Below, piece by piece: positions 1 through 6,724 of a DNA stretch of 6,724 nucleotides (position 1 is its first letter; each line of letters opens with the position of its first letter). The DNA is from an uncultured Roseovarius sp. (lineage in GTDB: Bacteria > Pseudomonadota > Alphaproteobacteria > Rhodobacterales > Rhodobacteraceae): contig CAJXKX010000115.1 of assembly GCA_913055965.1 (NCBI GenBank), forward strand, positions 1 through 6,724. Reading direction: 5' to 3'. The notes under the pieces were generated by a model. The model searched no databases, was not told the DNA's origin, and saw only the letters and a list, made by a program, of their open reading frames with translations. A program made the translations under genes and the position numbers.

Positions 1-814
1 CGTACCGGGCCACCCCGATGAACAGTGGGATCAGGCCGAGGCTGCCCACGCCGATATAGCCGCGGCTCAGTTCCTCGGAGACGACGACCATCGACGCCTT
101 GGAAAGGCCGAGCCCGCCATATTCCTCGGGGATGGTCAGGCCGAACACGCCCATTTCCGCGAGTTCGCCGATGATCTCCATCGGAATGAGCTCGTCCTTG
201 AGGTGCCATTCATGGGCGTGCGGCTCGACCTTTTCCACGGCGAAGCGGCGGAACTGCTCGCGGATCATCTCGAGCTCATCATCGAGCCCGCTGCGGCCCA
301 CGGTGATCTCGGCGGCGCGCTCCTGCATCAGCGCGACCAGGCGGGTGCGCGCCGCCTGGCTGTTGCCACGCGCCATGAGCGCTTGCACCTCGGCGCACTG
401 GAAGCCGCCGAGCGCCTCCCAGCCGAGACCCATGTCCTGCAGGCGCACCATCTCGCCCTGGTTCATCTGGATGCCGCCGGCGATCTGGTGCAGGTATTCG
501 CCGAAGGCGATCTGGTGGATGAGTTGCTCGACCTCGCCGAATTGGCCCTGCGCGTGCAGGCGGGTGGCCCAGTTCTGCATTTGGCGCAGCGATTCGGCGT
601 AAGTCGCCAGCCAGGCGAGGCCGTGCGCCGCGGTCTGATGCGCCTCGATCGCGCCCCCCGAGACCCGCCCATCGACGGTGACAAGATCGGCGACAGAGGT
701 TTTCGCACGCTCCAGCACGGTTTCGACCGGGGCAATCGCGGCGCCGGTCAGCGCCAGAAGGTCGCTCAGAATCGTGCCCTCGGTCATCGCAATATCCTGT
801 CCGTCATGTGCCAT
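1..814 (-). CDS. mcd: (2S)-methylsuccinyl-CoA dehydrogenase-like acyl-CoA dehydrogenase, 5' part (C-terminus beyond left edge)
   Basis: Reading the minus strand from the ATG at 814 gives 271 open residues up to the window edge. Residues about 176-260 are an acyl-CoA dehydrogenase N-terminal domain (EMIREQFRRFAVEKVEPHA, then IPEEYGGLGLSK and VVSEELSRGYIGVGSLG). They are preceded by about 170 residues of helical, non-catalytic extension (ALTGAAIAPVETVLERAKT; HGLAWLATYAESLRQMQNWA; QIAFGEYLHQIAGGIQMNQGE). That long extension, as I recall the family, is typical of Mcd, the FAD enzyme that oxidises (2S)-methylsuccinyl-CoA to mesaconyl-C1-CoA in the ethylmalonyl-CoA pathway and passes electrons to ETF. 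The start is supported by AGGAAAGGA (minus strand, 823-831), 8 nt upstream. A second in-frame ATG at 787 also has an AGGA before it, so the true start is uncertain by nine residues. Catalytic and FAD-binding parts lie outside the window. The last 11 residues visible (LIPLFIGVARY) do not match what I expect after GSLG; see findings. Confidence 0.8.
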   Translation of the reverse strand, partial: MAHDGQDIAMTEGTILSDLLALTGAAIAPVETVLERAKTSVADLVTVDGRVSGGAIEAHQTAAHGLAWLATYAESLRQMQNWATRLHAQGQFGEVEQLIHQIAFGEYLHQIAGGIQMNQGEMVRLQDMGLGWEALGGFQCAEVQALMARGNSQAARTRLVALMQERAAEITVGRSGLDDELEMIREQFRRFAVEKVEPHAHEWHLKDELIPMEIIGELAEMGVFGLTIPEEYGGLGLSKASMVVVSEELSRGYIGVGSLGLIPLFIGVARY

Positions 815-872
815 GGATCATGTCCTTTCCTGTTCCCGCGCCTTTTATCCATGATGCAGGTGCAGCGCAACT

Positions 873-902
873 ATTATGCCAATTGTCGCAGGTTTTTGTT
901 CT
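873..902 (-). promoter_or_regulatory. Candidate promoter of the mcd gene
   Basis: On the minus strand a good -10-like CATAAT (873-878, five of six to consensus) lies 18 bp from a weak -35-like AGAACA (897-902). It sits in the only A+T-rich stretch between the divergent mcd and permease genes and would give a leader of about 50 nt. An inverted pair CGCAAC (866-871) / GTTGCG (906-911) brackets it and could be an operator. This is inference from consensus likeness only. Confidence 0.35.
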
Positions 903-958
903 AAAGTTGCGTGTTGATTTTTTGCACTGCAGCGCTATCCCCGTGGTAAAGCACGGAC

Positions 959-1732
959 ATGGAAACGTTTTTCGATATCGCCCCGGTCTGGGGCTGGACG
1001 CTCGCCTTTTGCGTCGCGGTTTTCGCGGGGCTGGTCAAGGGCGTGGTGGGGTTCGCGATGCCGACGGTGCTGATCGCGGGGCTGAGCACGATGATGGCGC
1101 CGGAGCTGGCGCTGGCGGGGCTGATCCTGCCGACGCTGGCCACCAACCTGTGGCAGGCGCTGCGGCAGGGGGTGGGGGCGGCGCTCGCGTCGCTGGTCCG
1201 GTTCCGGGTGTTCCTGCTGGCGGGGGCCGCGGTGATGGTGGTGGCGGCGCAGGCGGTGCCGCTCTTGCCGCCCTGGGGGATGTATCTGTTCATCGGGCCG
1301 CTCATCACCGCCTATGCGCTCTCGACGCTGCTGGGGCGGGGGCTGCGCCTGTCGCCCGACGGCGGCGCGAAGGGCGAGGCGGGCATGGGCGCGCTGGCCG
1401 GGCTTTTCGGTGGACTATCAGGCATTTGGGGGCCGCCCACCGTGGCGATGCTGATCGCGCGCGGCACCGAGAAAACCGAGCAGATGCGCGTGCAAGGCGT
1501 GATCTACGGGCTGGGCGCGGTGCTGCTGCTGGTGTCGCACCTGGGGTCGGGCGTGCTGCGCGCCGAGACGGTGCCGCTGTCGCTGGCGCTGGTGCCACCG
1601 GCTCTATTGGGGATCGGGCTGGGGTTCTGGTTGCAGGACCGGCTCAACCAGGAGACCTTCCGCAAGGTGACGCTCTGGGTGCTGCTGCTGGCGGGGCTGA
1701 ACCTCGTGCGGCGGGGGGTGATGCTGCTGTAG
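959..1732 (+). CDS. TauE/SafE (TSUP, former DUF81) family membrane permease
   Basis: This 257-residue protein is strongly hydrophobic, with about eight membrane segments (roughly residues 12-32, 34-57, 82-101, 106-124, 142-165, 174-195, 205-225, 237-256). It shows the two-fold internal repeat of the TSUP family. The first half has AGLVKGVVGFAMPTVLIAGL near residue 23 and LILPTLATNLWQ near 55. The second half begins GALAGLFGGLSGIWGPPTVA (144-163), the characteristic glycine/proline signature. Length is normal for the family. Known members export sulfite, sulfoacetate or related organosulfur anions, but substrates vary widely and cannot be read from this sequence. The ATG at 959 has no strong ribosome-binding site, and only a weak -35/-10-like pair (914-919 and 936-941) lies upstream. 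It is divergent from mcd across 144 bp, so shared regulation is possible but unproven. Confidence 0.85.
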   Translation: METFFDIAPVWGWTLAFCVAVFAGLVKGVVGFAMPTVLIAGLSTMMAPELALAGLILPTLATNLWQALRQGVGAALASLVRFRVFLLAGAAVMVVAAQAVPLLPPWGMYLFIGPLITAYALSTLLGRGLRLSPDGGAKGEAGMGALAGLFGGLSGIWGPPTVAMLIARGTEKTEQMRVQGVIYGLGAVLLLVSHLGSGVLRAETVPLSLALVPPALLGIGLGFWLQDRLNQETFRKVTLWVLLLAGLNLVRRGVMLL

Positions 1733-1763
1733 AAAAGGCCCTGAAACGGGGGGGCGGTATCGC

Positions 1764-1791
1764 GTCGGTATTCTGTCGGTATTCCGTCGGT
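1764..1791 (+). repeat. Short 11-bp direct repeat array between permease and DUF1194 genes
   Basis: The unit GTCGGTATTCY occurs at 1764-1774 and 1775-1785, followed by a partial copy GTCGGT at 1786-1791, so the phasing is exactly 11 bp, about one helical turn. It is the most regular feature in the 165-bp gap between the two genes. The same gap holds a small perfect hairpin (CGCGCC at 1854-1859, loop GGG, GGCGCG at 1863-1868). The role is unknown: it may be a regulator site placed on one face of the helix or simple replication slippage. Confidence 0.5.
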
Positions 1792-1897
1792 GCGAGGTCC
1801 GGGACCGTGAAACGGGGCCGCGCGCAGGCGGTAACACGCTTGTCACTTGACCACGCGCCGGGGGCGCGCGACGCTTCCGGCAAACAGGATACTGTGC

Positions 1898-2662
1898 ATG
1901 CGCGTGCCGTTTCTTGGTGTCTGGCTTCCGAACTTCCCGGCAGTCCTCGCGGTGGCCGTGCTTATGGCCGTGACGGCCATCCCGGCACCGGCCCGGGCGC
2001 AGGGGCCAATGGCCCTGCACCTCGTACTGGCCTTCGATGCCTCCGCCAGCGTCAATGATGTCGAGTTCGACATCCAGCGCACCGGCACGGCGCGGGCGCT
2101 CCTTCACCCGTCGGTTCGATCCGCGATCGCGCAGTCCGAGGGCGGCGTGGCCATCTCGATCGTGCAATGGTCGAGCATCGGCCTTCAGACCGTGGGACTC
2201 GACTGGGCGGTCCTGCGCGATACCGGGGATGTCGAGGCCTTGGCCGACCGGGTGCACGCCATGCCGCGCAAGCTCTCGGGGGGCGGGACGATGATCCACG
2301 CCGGGCTGGCATTCGCCGCCCGGCAACTTGACGCGGCCCCCGGCACCGCGCGCCGCCGCGTGATCGACCTGTCGGGCAATGGCCGGACGGACGATCACGA
2401 CGGAATGCTCGAGATGCGCGACCGCCTCGTGCGCAACGGCGTGGTGATCAACGCCCTTGCCATCGAAGAGCATAACGACGACCTGACCAGCTATTTCTAC
2501 AGATACCTGATCGGTGGTCCGGGTGCCTTCGTGATCACCGCCGACGAGTTCGAAGATTTCTCGGTCGCGATGCGCAGGAAGCTCTATCGCGAGATTGTGG
2601 GGCCGGTCCTGTCGCGCGGGCGGCCCGGAGCCTGTGCCCGGCTGGCTCGGGCGGCGCGATGA
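1898..2662 (+). CDS. Exported DUF1194 (von Willebrand A-like) protein
   Basis: This 254-residue protein begins with a Sec signal peptide: hydrophobic residues about 5-29, then APARA, giving a likely cut after Ala34. The rest is one vWA-like domain of the DUF1194 type common in Rhodobacterales and rhizobia. A metal-dependent adhesion site motif D47-x-S49-x-S51 opens the first strand (LVLAFDASASVND), with Thr131 in SGGGTMIHAGL and Asp157 in VIDLSGNG as further ligands. The family-typical ending IGGPGAFVITADEFEDFSVA (205-224) is followed by RRKLYREI. The ATG at 1898 is chosen because AGGA lies 8 nt upstream (1886-1889) and the signal peptide then begins directly. A TTG at 1847 would add 17 residues ahead of it and is unlikely. 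A metal-dependent protein-binding role in the periplasm is inferred from the fold; the actual function is unknown. The last ~15 residues are arginine- and alanine-rich, and low complexity. Confidence 0.85.
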   Translation: MRVPFLGVWLPNFPAVLAVAVLMAVTAIPAPARAQGPMALHLVLAFDASASVNDVEFDIQRTGTARALLHPSVRSAIAQSEGGVAISIVQWSSIGLQTVGLDWAVLRDTGDVEALADRVHAMPRKLSGGGTMIHAGLAFAARQLDAAPGTARRRVIDLSGNGRTDDHDGMLEMRDRLVRNGVVINALAIEEHNDDLTSYFYRYLIGGPGAFVITADEFEDFSVAMRRKLYREIVGPVLSRGRPGACARLARAAR

Positions 2663-2669
2663 CGCGCCC

Positions 2670-2760
2670 AGCAAGCGTAGCAAGCGTAGGGTGGGCAGTC
2701 TTGCCCACCAAACCGAGCCGCCCGGCCATGGTGGGCAAGAATTCTCAACCTACGCTTGCT
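2670..2760. repeat. Dispersed-type hairpin repeat, copy 1
   Basis: This is an intergenic palindromic element. The outer arms AGCAAGCGTAGG (2679-2690) and CCTACGCTTGCT (2749-2760) are a perfect 12-bp inverted repeat. Inside is a perfect hairpin, GGTGGGCA (2690-2697), loop GTCT, TGCCCACC (2702-2709). A second GGTGGGCA at 2730-2737 has a decayed partner (TTCTCAACC). The left arm carries a tandem duplication of AGCAAGCGT (2670-2678 and 2679-2687). Copy 2 at 4339-4425 has the same order and spacing. It resembles REP/BIME-like intergenic repeats; RNA made from it could fold and end transcription downstream of the DUF1194 gene. Confidence 0.8.
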
Positions 2761-2883
2761 GGAAGCAGAGATTGGATGCATGCCGCTCACCTTTACTTTG
2801 AGATTCGTATTGCGAAAGGTGGTGCAAGAATGTGCCTCGTGGTAAAGCTTCTGCAACAACATTGTTTGGCGTAGGCAGAACCA

Positions 2884-4335
2884 ATGGGAAAAATCCGAAA
2901 TCCGGTTAGGTTTTCCGAGCATTATGGGATTGACGCTGTGGAACTTGAAGGTCGAGGTGTCCTCGACCCCACACTGAACGCAGATACGAAATTATTTATT
3001 GACCCATTGCTGCTCAAAGATTCGAATTATATCGAAATTTCTAGCGGCGCACGTCAAACCTACGAAGATCACTTTGGAACAGTCATCAAGTTTCTAGCGA
3101 AGGCACAAAAACCGACGGATGTAGCATGGAAGAGCGCTGCGCGCCTACTTTCATTTCCAGAGATCAAATGGACCTGTCTGGGTTTCGGCGCGCAATCAGT
3201 TTCAGGTAGTGGTTCCGGTTCCGAAATGACCGATCAATACATTGAAACAGCCCGGCAAATCATCGATCTTGGAATCGCCGACCCCGATCTTTTTGTTGCT
3301 ATGGCATTGTTTGAAAATGGCGTTGGGCCAGATCGCATCAGCGATATGACAACAAATGTAATCCTCGGTGACCTGCTAGCGTTCAATGAGCGGATCTTGC
3401 CAGTAGTTGGAGTGCCGACGAAAAAGTACGAGATCGCTCTCAAGAACGGCAAGACCTTCTCCGCCAAGCTAGCGAACAATCCGTATATTGGCGCAGGCGA
3501 GCCGGTTATTCTTGTTCCGTCTGACGTTTTGAGGGCTTTGCCAATTGTTGCCGATTGGTCAGATGTTGCCGATGCTGCCTCAAAGAACGCGCAGTTACGG
3601 TCGCGCGTGAACGACCAGATCGCCCAGATGTGGCGTGTAAAGAGCAAGAAAGACAAAGATGAAATTCGCCGGTGGGCTCTTTCTGGGAAGGCTTCTTTTG
3701 AAACCTTTATGGAAATGCTTCGAGGTGCTAACCCAACACCCTACGACTTGCATGCTGATCCGCTTGGTGAGGTGTTCTGGCGCAAACTTGCTGCCGCTTT
3801 AGCTGAAAAAGAGCCATTGGCAATCACTGCCCCGGCCAAAATGGACTTGGCAGGCGTTGAAGCGGTTGTTCGTATCATTATCGAGCAGTTTCGATTCCTG
3901 ATCGAAGACCGCAGGTTCTCGGAAGAGCTATACCACCAAGGGAAGCCCCGACCGGAGATCGCAGCACAGCGCCTATTCTTTGCTGTTGCGCACGCTTACT
4001 GCAAAGCCAATGATCTGGACCTGACACCAGAAGCGGAAACTGGGAACGGGCCAGTGGATTTCAAGGTGTCATCTGGGTTCACCGGAAGAGTCGTCGTGGA
4101 AATTAAGCTTTCGAGAAACCCGAAGCTTGTCGACGGGTATAATAAGCAGCTTGAAACCTACAAACTGGCTGAAGAGACAGTTTCGGGCTTTTATGTGGTG
4201 GTCGATGTTGGGCACATGGGAAAGAAAGATGAGCGCCTTCTTGCTGTGAAGAATGAAGCGAGTGCGAAGGGCGAAGTAACTTCTCCGATTCATTTAGTTG
4301 ACGGATCACGCCGCAAGTCTGCCAGTAAGCTATGA
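2884..4335 (+). CDS. Solitary low-G+C PD-(D/E)XK-type nuclease protein with uncharacterised N-terminal region
   Basis: The protein has 483 residues and no signal peptide or membrane segment, so it is probably cytoplasmic. The C-terminal ~130 residues carry a restriction-endonuclease-like core: Glu358 (KPRPEIAAQRLFF), Asp392 (NGPVDFKV), Glu406-x-Lys408 (VVVEIKLS) and a following helix with Lys421, Gln422 and Tyr426 (YNKQLETY). This is the D...ExK...Q pattern of the PD-(D/E)XK superfamily. Residues 1-300 are not assignable to a named domain by me. Notable motifs are LFIDPLLL (37-44), a Ser/Gly run SGSGSGSE (107-114) and FENGVGPDRISDM (143-155). The ATG at 2884 is the first after an in-frame TAG at 2872; its ribosome-binding site (TAGG, 2872-2875) is weak. 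G+C is near half by eye, against two-thirds or more in the neighbours, and AAA, ATT and TTT codons are frequent, pointing to transfer. Hairpin repeats flank it and no methyltransferase or helicase partner is visible. DNA cleavage and a defence role are inference; an inactive or regulatory nuclease fold is possible. Confidence 0.8.
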   Translation: MGKIRNPVRFSEHYGIDAVELEGRGVLDPTLNADTKLFIDPLLLKDSNYIEISSGARQTYEDHFGTVIKFLAKAQKPTDVAWKSAARLLSFPEIKWTCLGFGAQSVSGSGSGSEMTDQYIETARQIIDLGIADPDLFVAMALFENGVGPDRISDMTTNVILGDLLAFNERILPVVGVPTKKYEIALKNGKTFSAKLANNPYIGAGEPVILVPSDVLRALPIVADWSDVADAASKNAQLRSRVNDQIAQMWRVKSKKDKDEIRRWALSGKASFETFMEMLRGANPTPYDLHADPLGEVFWRKLAAALAEKEPLAITAPAKMDLAGVEAVVRIIIEQFRFLIEDRRFSEELYHQGKPRPEIAAQRLFFAVAHAYCKANDLDLTPEAETGNGPVDFKVSSGFTGRVVVEIKLSRNPKLVDGYNKQLETYKLAEETVSGFYVVVDVGHMGKKDERLLAVKNEASAKGEVTSPIHLVDGSRRKSASKL

Positions 4336-4338
4336 GCT

Positions 4339-4425
4339 AGCAATCGCAGAGTGGGCAATCCTGCCCGCCCATCCGGCCCCGCCCCGTCATGGTGGGCAGA
4401 ATGCCCACCCTACGGCGTGGCTTGG
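4339..4425. repeat. Dispersed-type hairpin repeat, copy 2, between convergent genes
   Basis: The left arm AGCAATCGCAGAGTGGGCA (4339-4357) matches copy 1 (2679-2697) at 16 of 19 positions. The first hairpin is GTGGGCA (4351-4357) with TGCCCGC (4362-4368), one G-U pair in RNA. The second is perfect: GGTGGGCA (4391-4398), loop GAA, TGCCCACC (4402-4409), followed by CCTACG (4409-4414). The two GTGGGCA cores are 41 bp apart here and 40 bp apart in copy 1. It begins 4 bp after the nuclease stop codon, in the gap between two converging genes. It may therefore also serve as a bidirectional terminator, although no clear U-tract follows. Confidence 0.8.
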
Positions 4426-4457
4426 GGAGGGCGGGGGAGGTGCCCCTGCCCCCATCC

Positions 4458-6056
<1,599 letters not shown>

Positions 6057-6175
6057 GTCGCGTCGCTCCTGTTCAACAAATCGCCGGTCCTGCGCCCGTT
6101 CGCCGGGCGCGCGCCTTGCTCGACTGCGGGCCTCTTAACATGACGCTTCGATGAAATAACAGCCGGGTTCGACGC

Positions 6176-6211
6176 AGTTAGCGCAACCACCGCGAAGTTA
6201 GCGCAATCACC
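6176..6211. promoter_or_regulatory. Tandem operator-like direct repeats upstream of pckA (LacI-family site candidate)
   Basis: AGTTAGCGCAACCACC (6176-6191) and AGTTAGCGCAATCACC (6196-6211) agree at 15 of 16 bases, with start points exactly 20 bp apart, about two helical turns. Read on the pckA strand the core is TTGCGCTAACT. The GTTAGCGC half resembles one side of a GTTAGCGCTAAC palindrome, the sort of site with a central CG bound by LacI-family regulators. CceR (Rhodobacter) and PckR (Sinorhizobium) are LacI-family regulators of central carbon genes, PckR controlling pckA. Linking these repeats to such a protein is inference; the repeat itself is plain in the sequence. Confidence 0.5.
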
Positions 6212-6251
6212 CCGGCGGCGGCGGCGCGCGGGCGGGCCTGGCGCGCCGGGG
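6210..6251. repeat. G+C-rich inverted repeat in the pckA-chvI spacer
   Basis: CCCCGGCG (6210-6217) and CGCCGGGG (6244-6251) form a perfect 8-bp inverted repeat around a 26-nt loop of CGG-rich sequence that includes the palindrome GGCGCGCC (6240-6247). It sits between the two divergent control regions. It might insulate them or be incidental to base composition. Confidence 0.35.
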
Positions 6252-6338
6252 GCGGGGGAAAAGTGAGTCAATTTAGCCATTCTCAAGGAAATTCGGCTGC
6301 AATGAGGGCCGCGGGTCCGGCTGATTCGCAGATTGGGA

Positions 6339-6368
6339 TTGATCCGCAAGCGGCAAAAGGCGCATACT
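6339..6368 (+). promoter_or_regulatory. Candidate chvI promoter
   Basis: TTGATC (6339-6344) and CATACT (6363-6368) each match the sigma-70-type consensus at four of six bases and are separated by 18 bp. Transcription would start near 6375, leaving a leader of about 39 nt with GAGGA (6400-6404) 9 nt before the chvI ATG. Predicted only from likeness to consensus. Confidence 0.4.
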
Positions 6369-6413
6369 GACGCAAAAAATCACGAACTCAGAGCAGTATG
6401 AGGAACAAGAGCA

Positions 6414-6724
6414 ATGTCGAAAATCGCCCTGGTGGACGATGACAGGAACATCCTGACATCGGTGTCCATGACGCTCGAGGCCGAGGGGTTCGAGGTCGAG
6501 ACCTACAATGACGGCCAGCAGGCCTTTGACGCGTTCAGCAAGAAGCTGCCCGACATGGCCGTGCTCGACATCAAGATGCCGCGCATGGACGGGATGGACC
6601 TGTTGCAGCGGCTGCGCCAGAAATCGCGGATGCCGGTGATCTTCCTGACCTCCAAGGATGACGAGATCGACGAGGGGCTGGGCCTGAGGATGGGAGCGGA
6701 CGATTACGTGAAAAAGCCGTTTTC
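6414..6724 (+). CDS. chvI: ChvI-type two-component response regulator, receiver domain (3' end beyond right edge)
   Basis: 103 residues are visible and the frame is open at the edge. They form a CheY-like receiver: acidic pocket Asp8-Asp9-Asp10, phospho-acceptor Asp52 ([16 protein letters not shown]), Thr79 (VIFLTSKDD) and Lys101-Pro102 (ADDYVKKPF). The start [15 protein letters not shown], then IKMPRMDGM and RLRQKS, closely match ChvI of rhizobia as I recall it. ChvI is an OmpR/PhoB-class regulator, so a winged-helix DNA-binding domain should follow outside the window. Its partner is normally the membrane sensor kinase ChvG, and the system controls envelope, acid-stress and metabolic genes. 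Position beside and divergent from pckA supports the name. GAGGA (6400-6404) is a good ribosome-binding site for this ATG. Confidence 0.92.
   Translation, partial: MSKIALVDDDRNILTSVSMTLEAEGFEVETYNDGQQAFDAFSKKLPDMAVLDIKMPRMDGMDLLQRLRQKSRMPVIFLTSKDDEIDEGLGLRMGADDYVKKPF

Larger units (their letters stand above)
6057..6413. other. Divergent pckA-chvI regulatory region
   Basis: These 357 bp hold no convincing gene. From the pckA side there are about 115 bp of leader, then the 20-bp-phased direct repeats at 6176-6211, a very G+C-rich block (6210-6258) and an A+T-richer half leading to chvI. On the minus strand TGTTAT and CATGTT are possible -10 elements for pckA, but neither has a good -35 at proper spacing, so I do not place that promoter. 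Confidence 0.7.

Noticed and set aside
203..904. A 233-codon plus-strand open frame opposite mcd
   Set aside because: It is antisense to the mcd frame, whose protein matches the acyl-CoA dehydrogenase family.
808..2058. A 416-codon plus-strand open frame over the permease gene
   Set aside because: It is an out-of-frame reading of the permease and DUF1194 genes, giving Gly/Ala/Arg-rich sequence with no domain. The overlapping frames show clear family motifs instead.
1604..2683. A 359-codon minus-strand open frame
   Set aside because: It lies antisense to the DUF1194 gene, which has a signal peptide, a ribosome-binding site and a metal-site motif. The antisense product is His/Arg/Pro-rich without recognisable structure.
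2659..2874. Small open frames through repeat copy 1 (65-71 codons)
   Set aside because: They mostly translate the hairpin repeat, and the same kind of peptide appears from copy 2. This is typical of spurious calls over dispersed repeats.
2884..4335. A complete restriction-modification system
   Set aside because: Only a nuclease-like gene is present, and no methyltransferase or specificity motifs occur in any frame of the window.
2670..4425. The repeat pair as terminal inverted repeats of a transposon or insertion sequence
   Set aside because: No transposase or integrase is encoded between or beside the repeats, each copy is itself a palindromic hairpin, and no target-site duplication is evident.
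6176..6211. A CRISPR-like repeat-spacer unit
   Set aside because: There are only two 16-bp copies separated by 4 bp, far below CRISPR repeat and spacer lengths, and they sit in a promoter region.

Overview
The window looks like chromosome from an alphaproteobacterium of the Rhodobacterales (roseobacter/Rhodobacter type). The evidence is the high G+C of most genes, an ethylmalonyl-CoA pathway acyl-CoA dehydrogenase, and the divergent pckA / chvI pair, an arrangement known from alphaproteobacteria. No taxonomic marker gene is present, so this is inference from gene content.

Layout. 1-814 (minus, cut by the left edge): N-terminal half of a methylsuccinyl-CoA dehydrogenase-like protein (mcd). 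959-1732 (plus, divergent from it): a TauE/SafE (TSUP) family membrane permease. 1898-2662 (plus): an exported DUF1194 / von Willebrand A-like protein. 2670-2760: a dispersed-type repeat able to form hairpins. 2884-4335 (plus): a solitary gene of clearly lower G+C coding for a 483-residue protein with a C-terminal PD-(D/E)XK nuclease signature and an N-terminal region I cannot assign. 4339-4425: a second copy of the same repeat. 4458-6056 (minus): complete ATP-dependent phosphoenolpyruvate carboxykinase, pckA. 6057-6413: a 357-bp divergent regulatory region with two near-identical direct repeats resembling LacI-family operator halves. 6414-6724 (plus, cut by the right edge): receiver domain of a ChvI-type response regulator.

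How the genes fit together. Mcd (acetyl-CoA assimilation through the ethylmalonyl-CoA pathway) and PckA (oxaloacetate to PEP, the entry to gluconeogenesis) belong to growth on organic acids or C2 compounds. ChvI belongs to the ChvG/ChvI two-component system, which in rhizobia and Agrobacterium lies beside pckA. The permease and the DUF1194 protein have no evident tie to this pathway.

The accessory piece is the low-G+C nuclease gene, bracketed by two copies of one hairpin repeat about 1.66 kb apart. It looks like a single-gene cargo inserted between core genes. It is a candidate orphan restriction or anti-phage nuclease, with no methyltransferase, helicase or toxin/antitoxin partner in view. 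That function is inference; the catalytic motif and the flanking repeats are directly visible.
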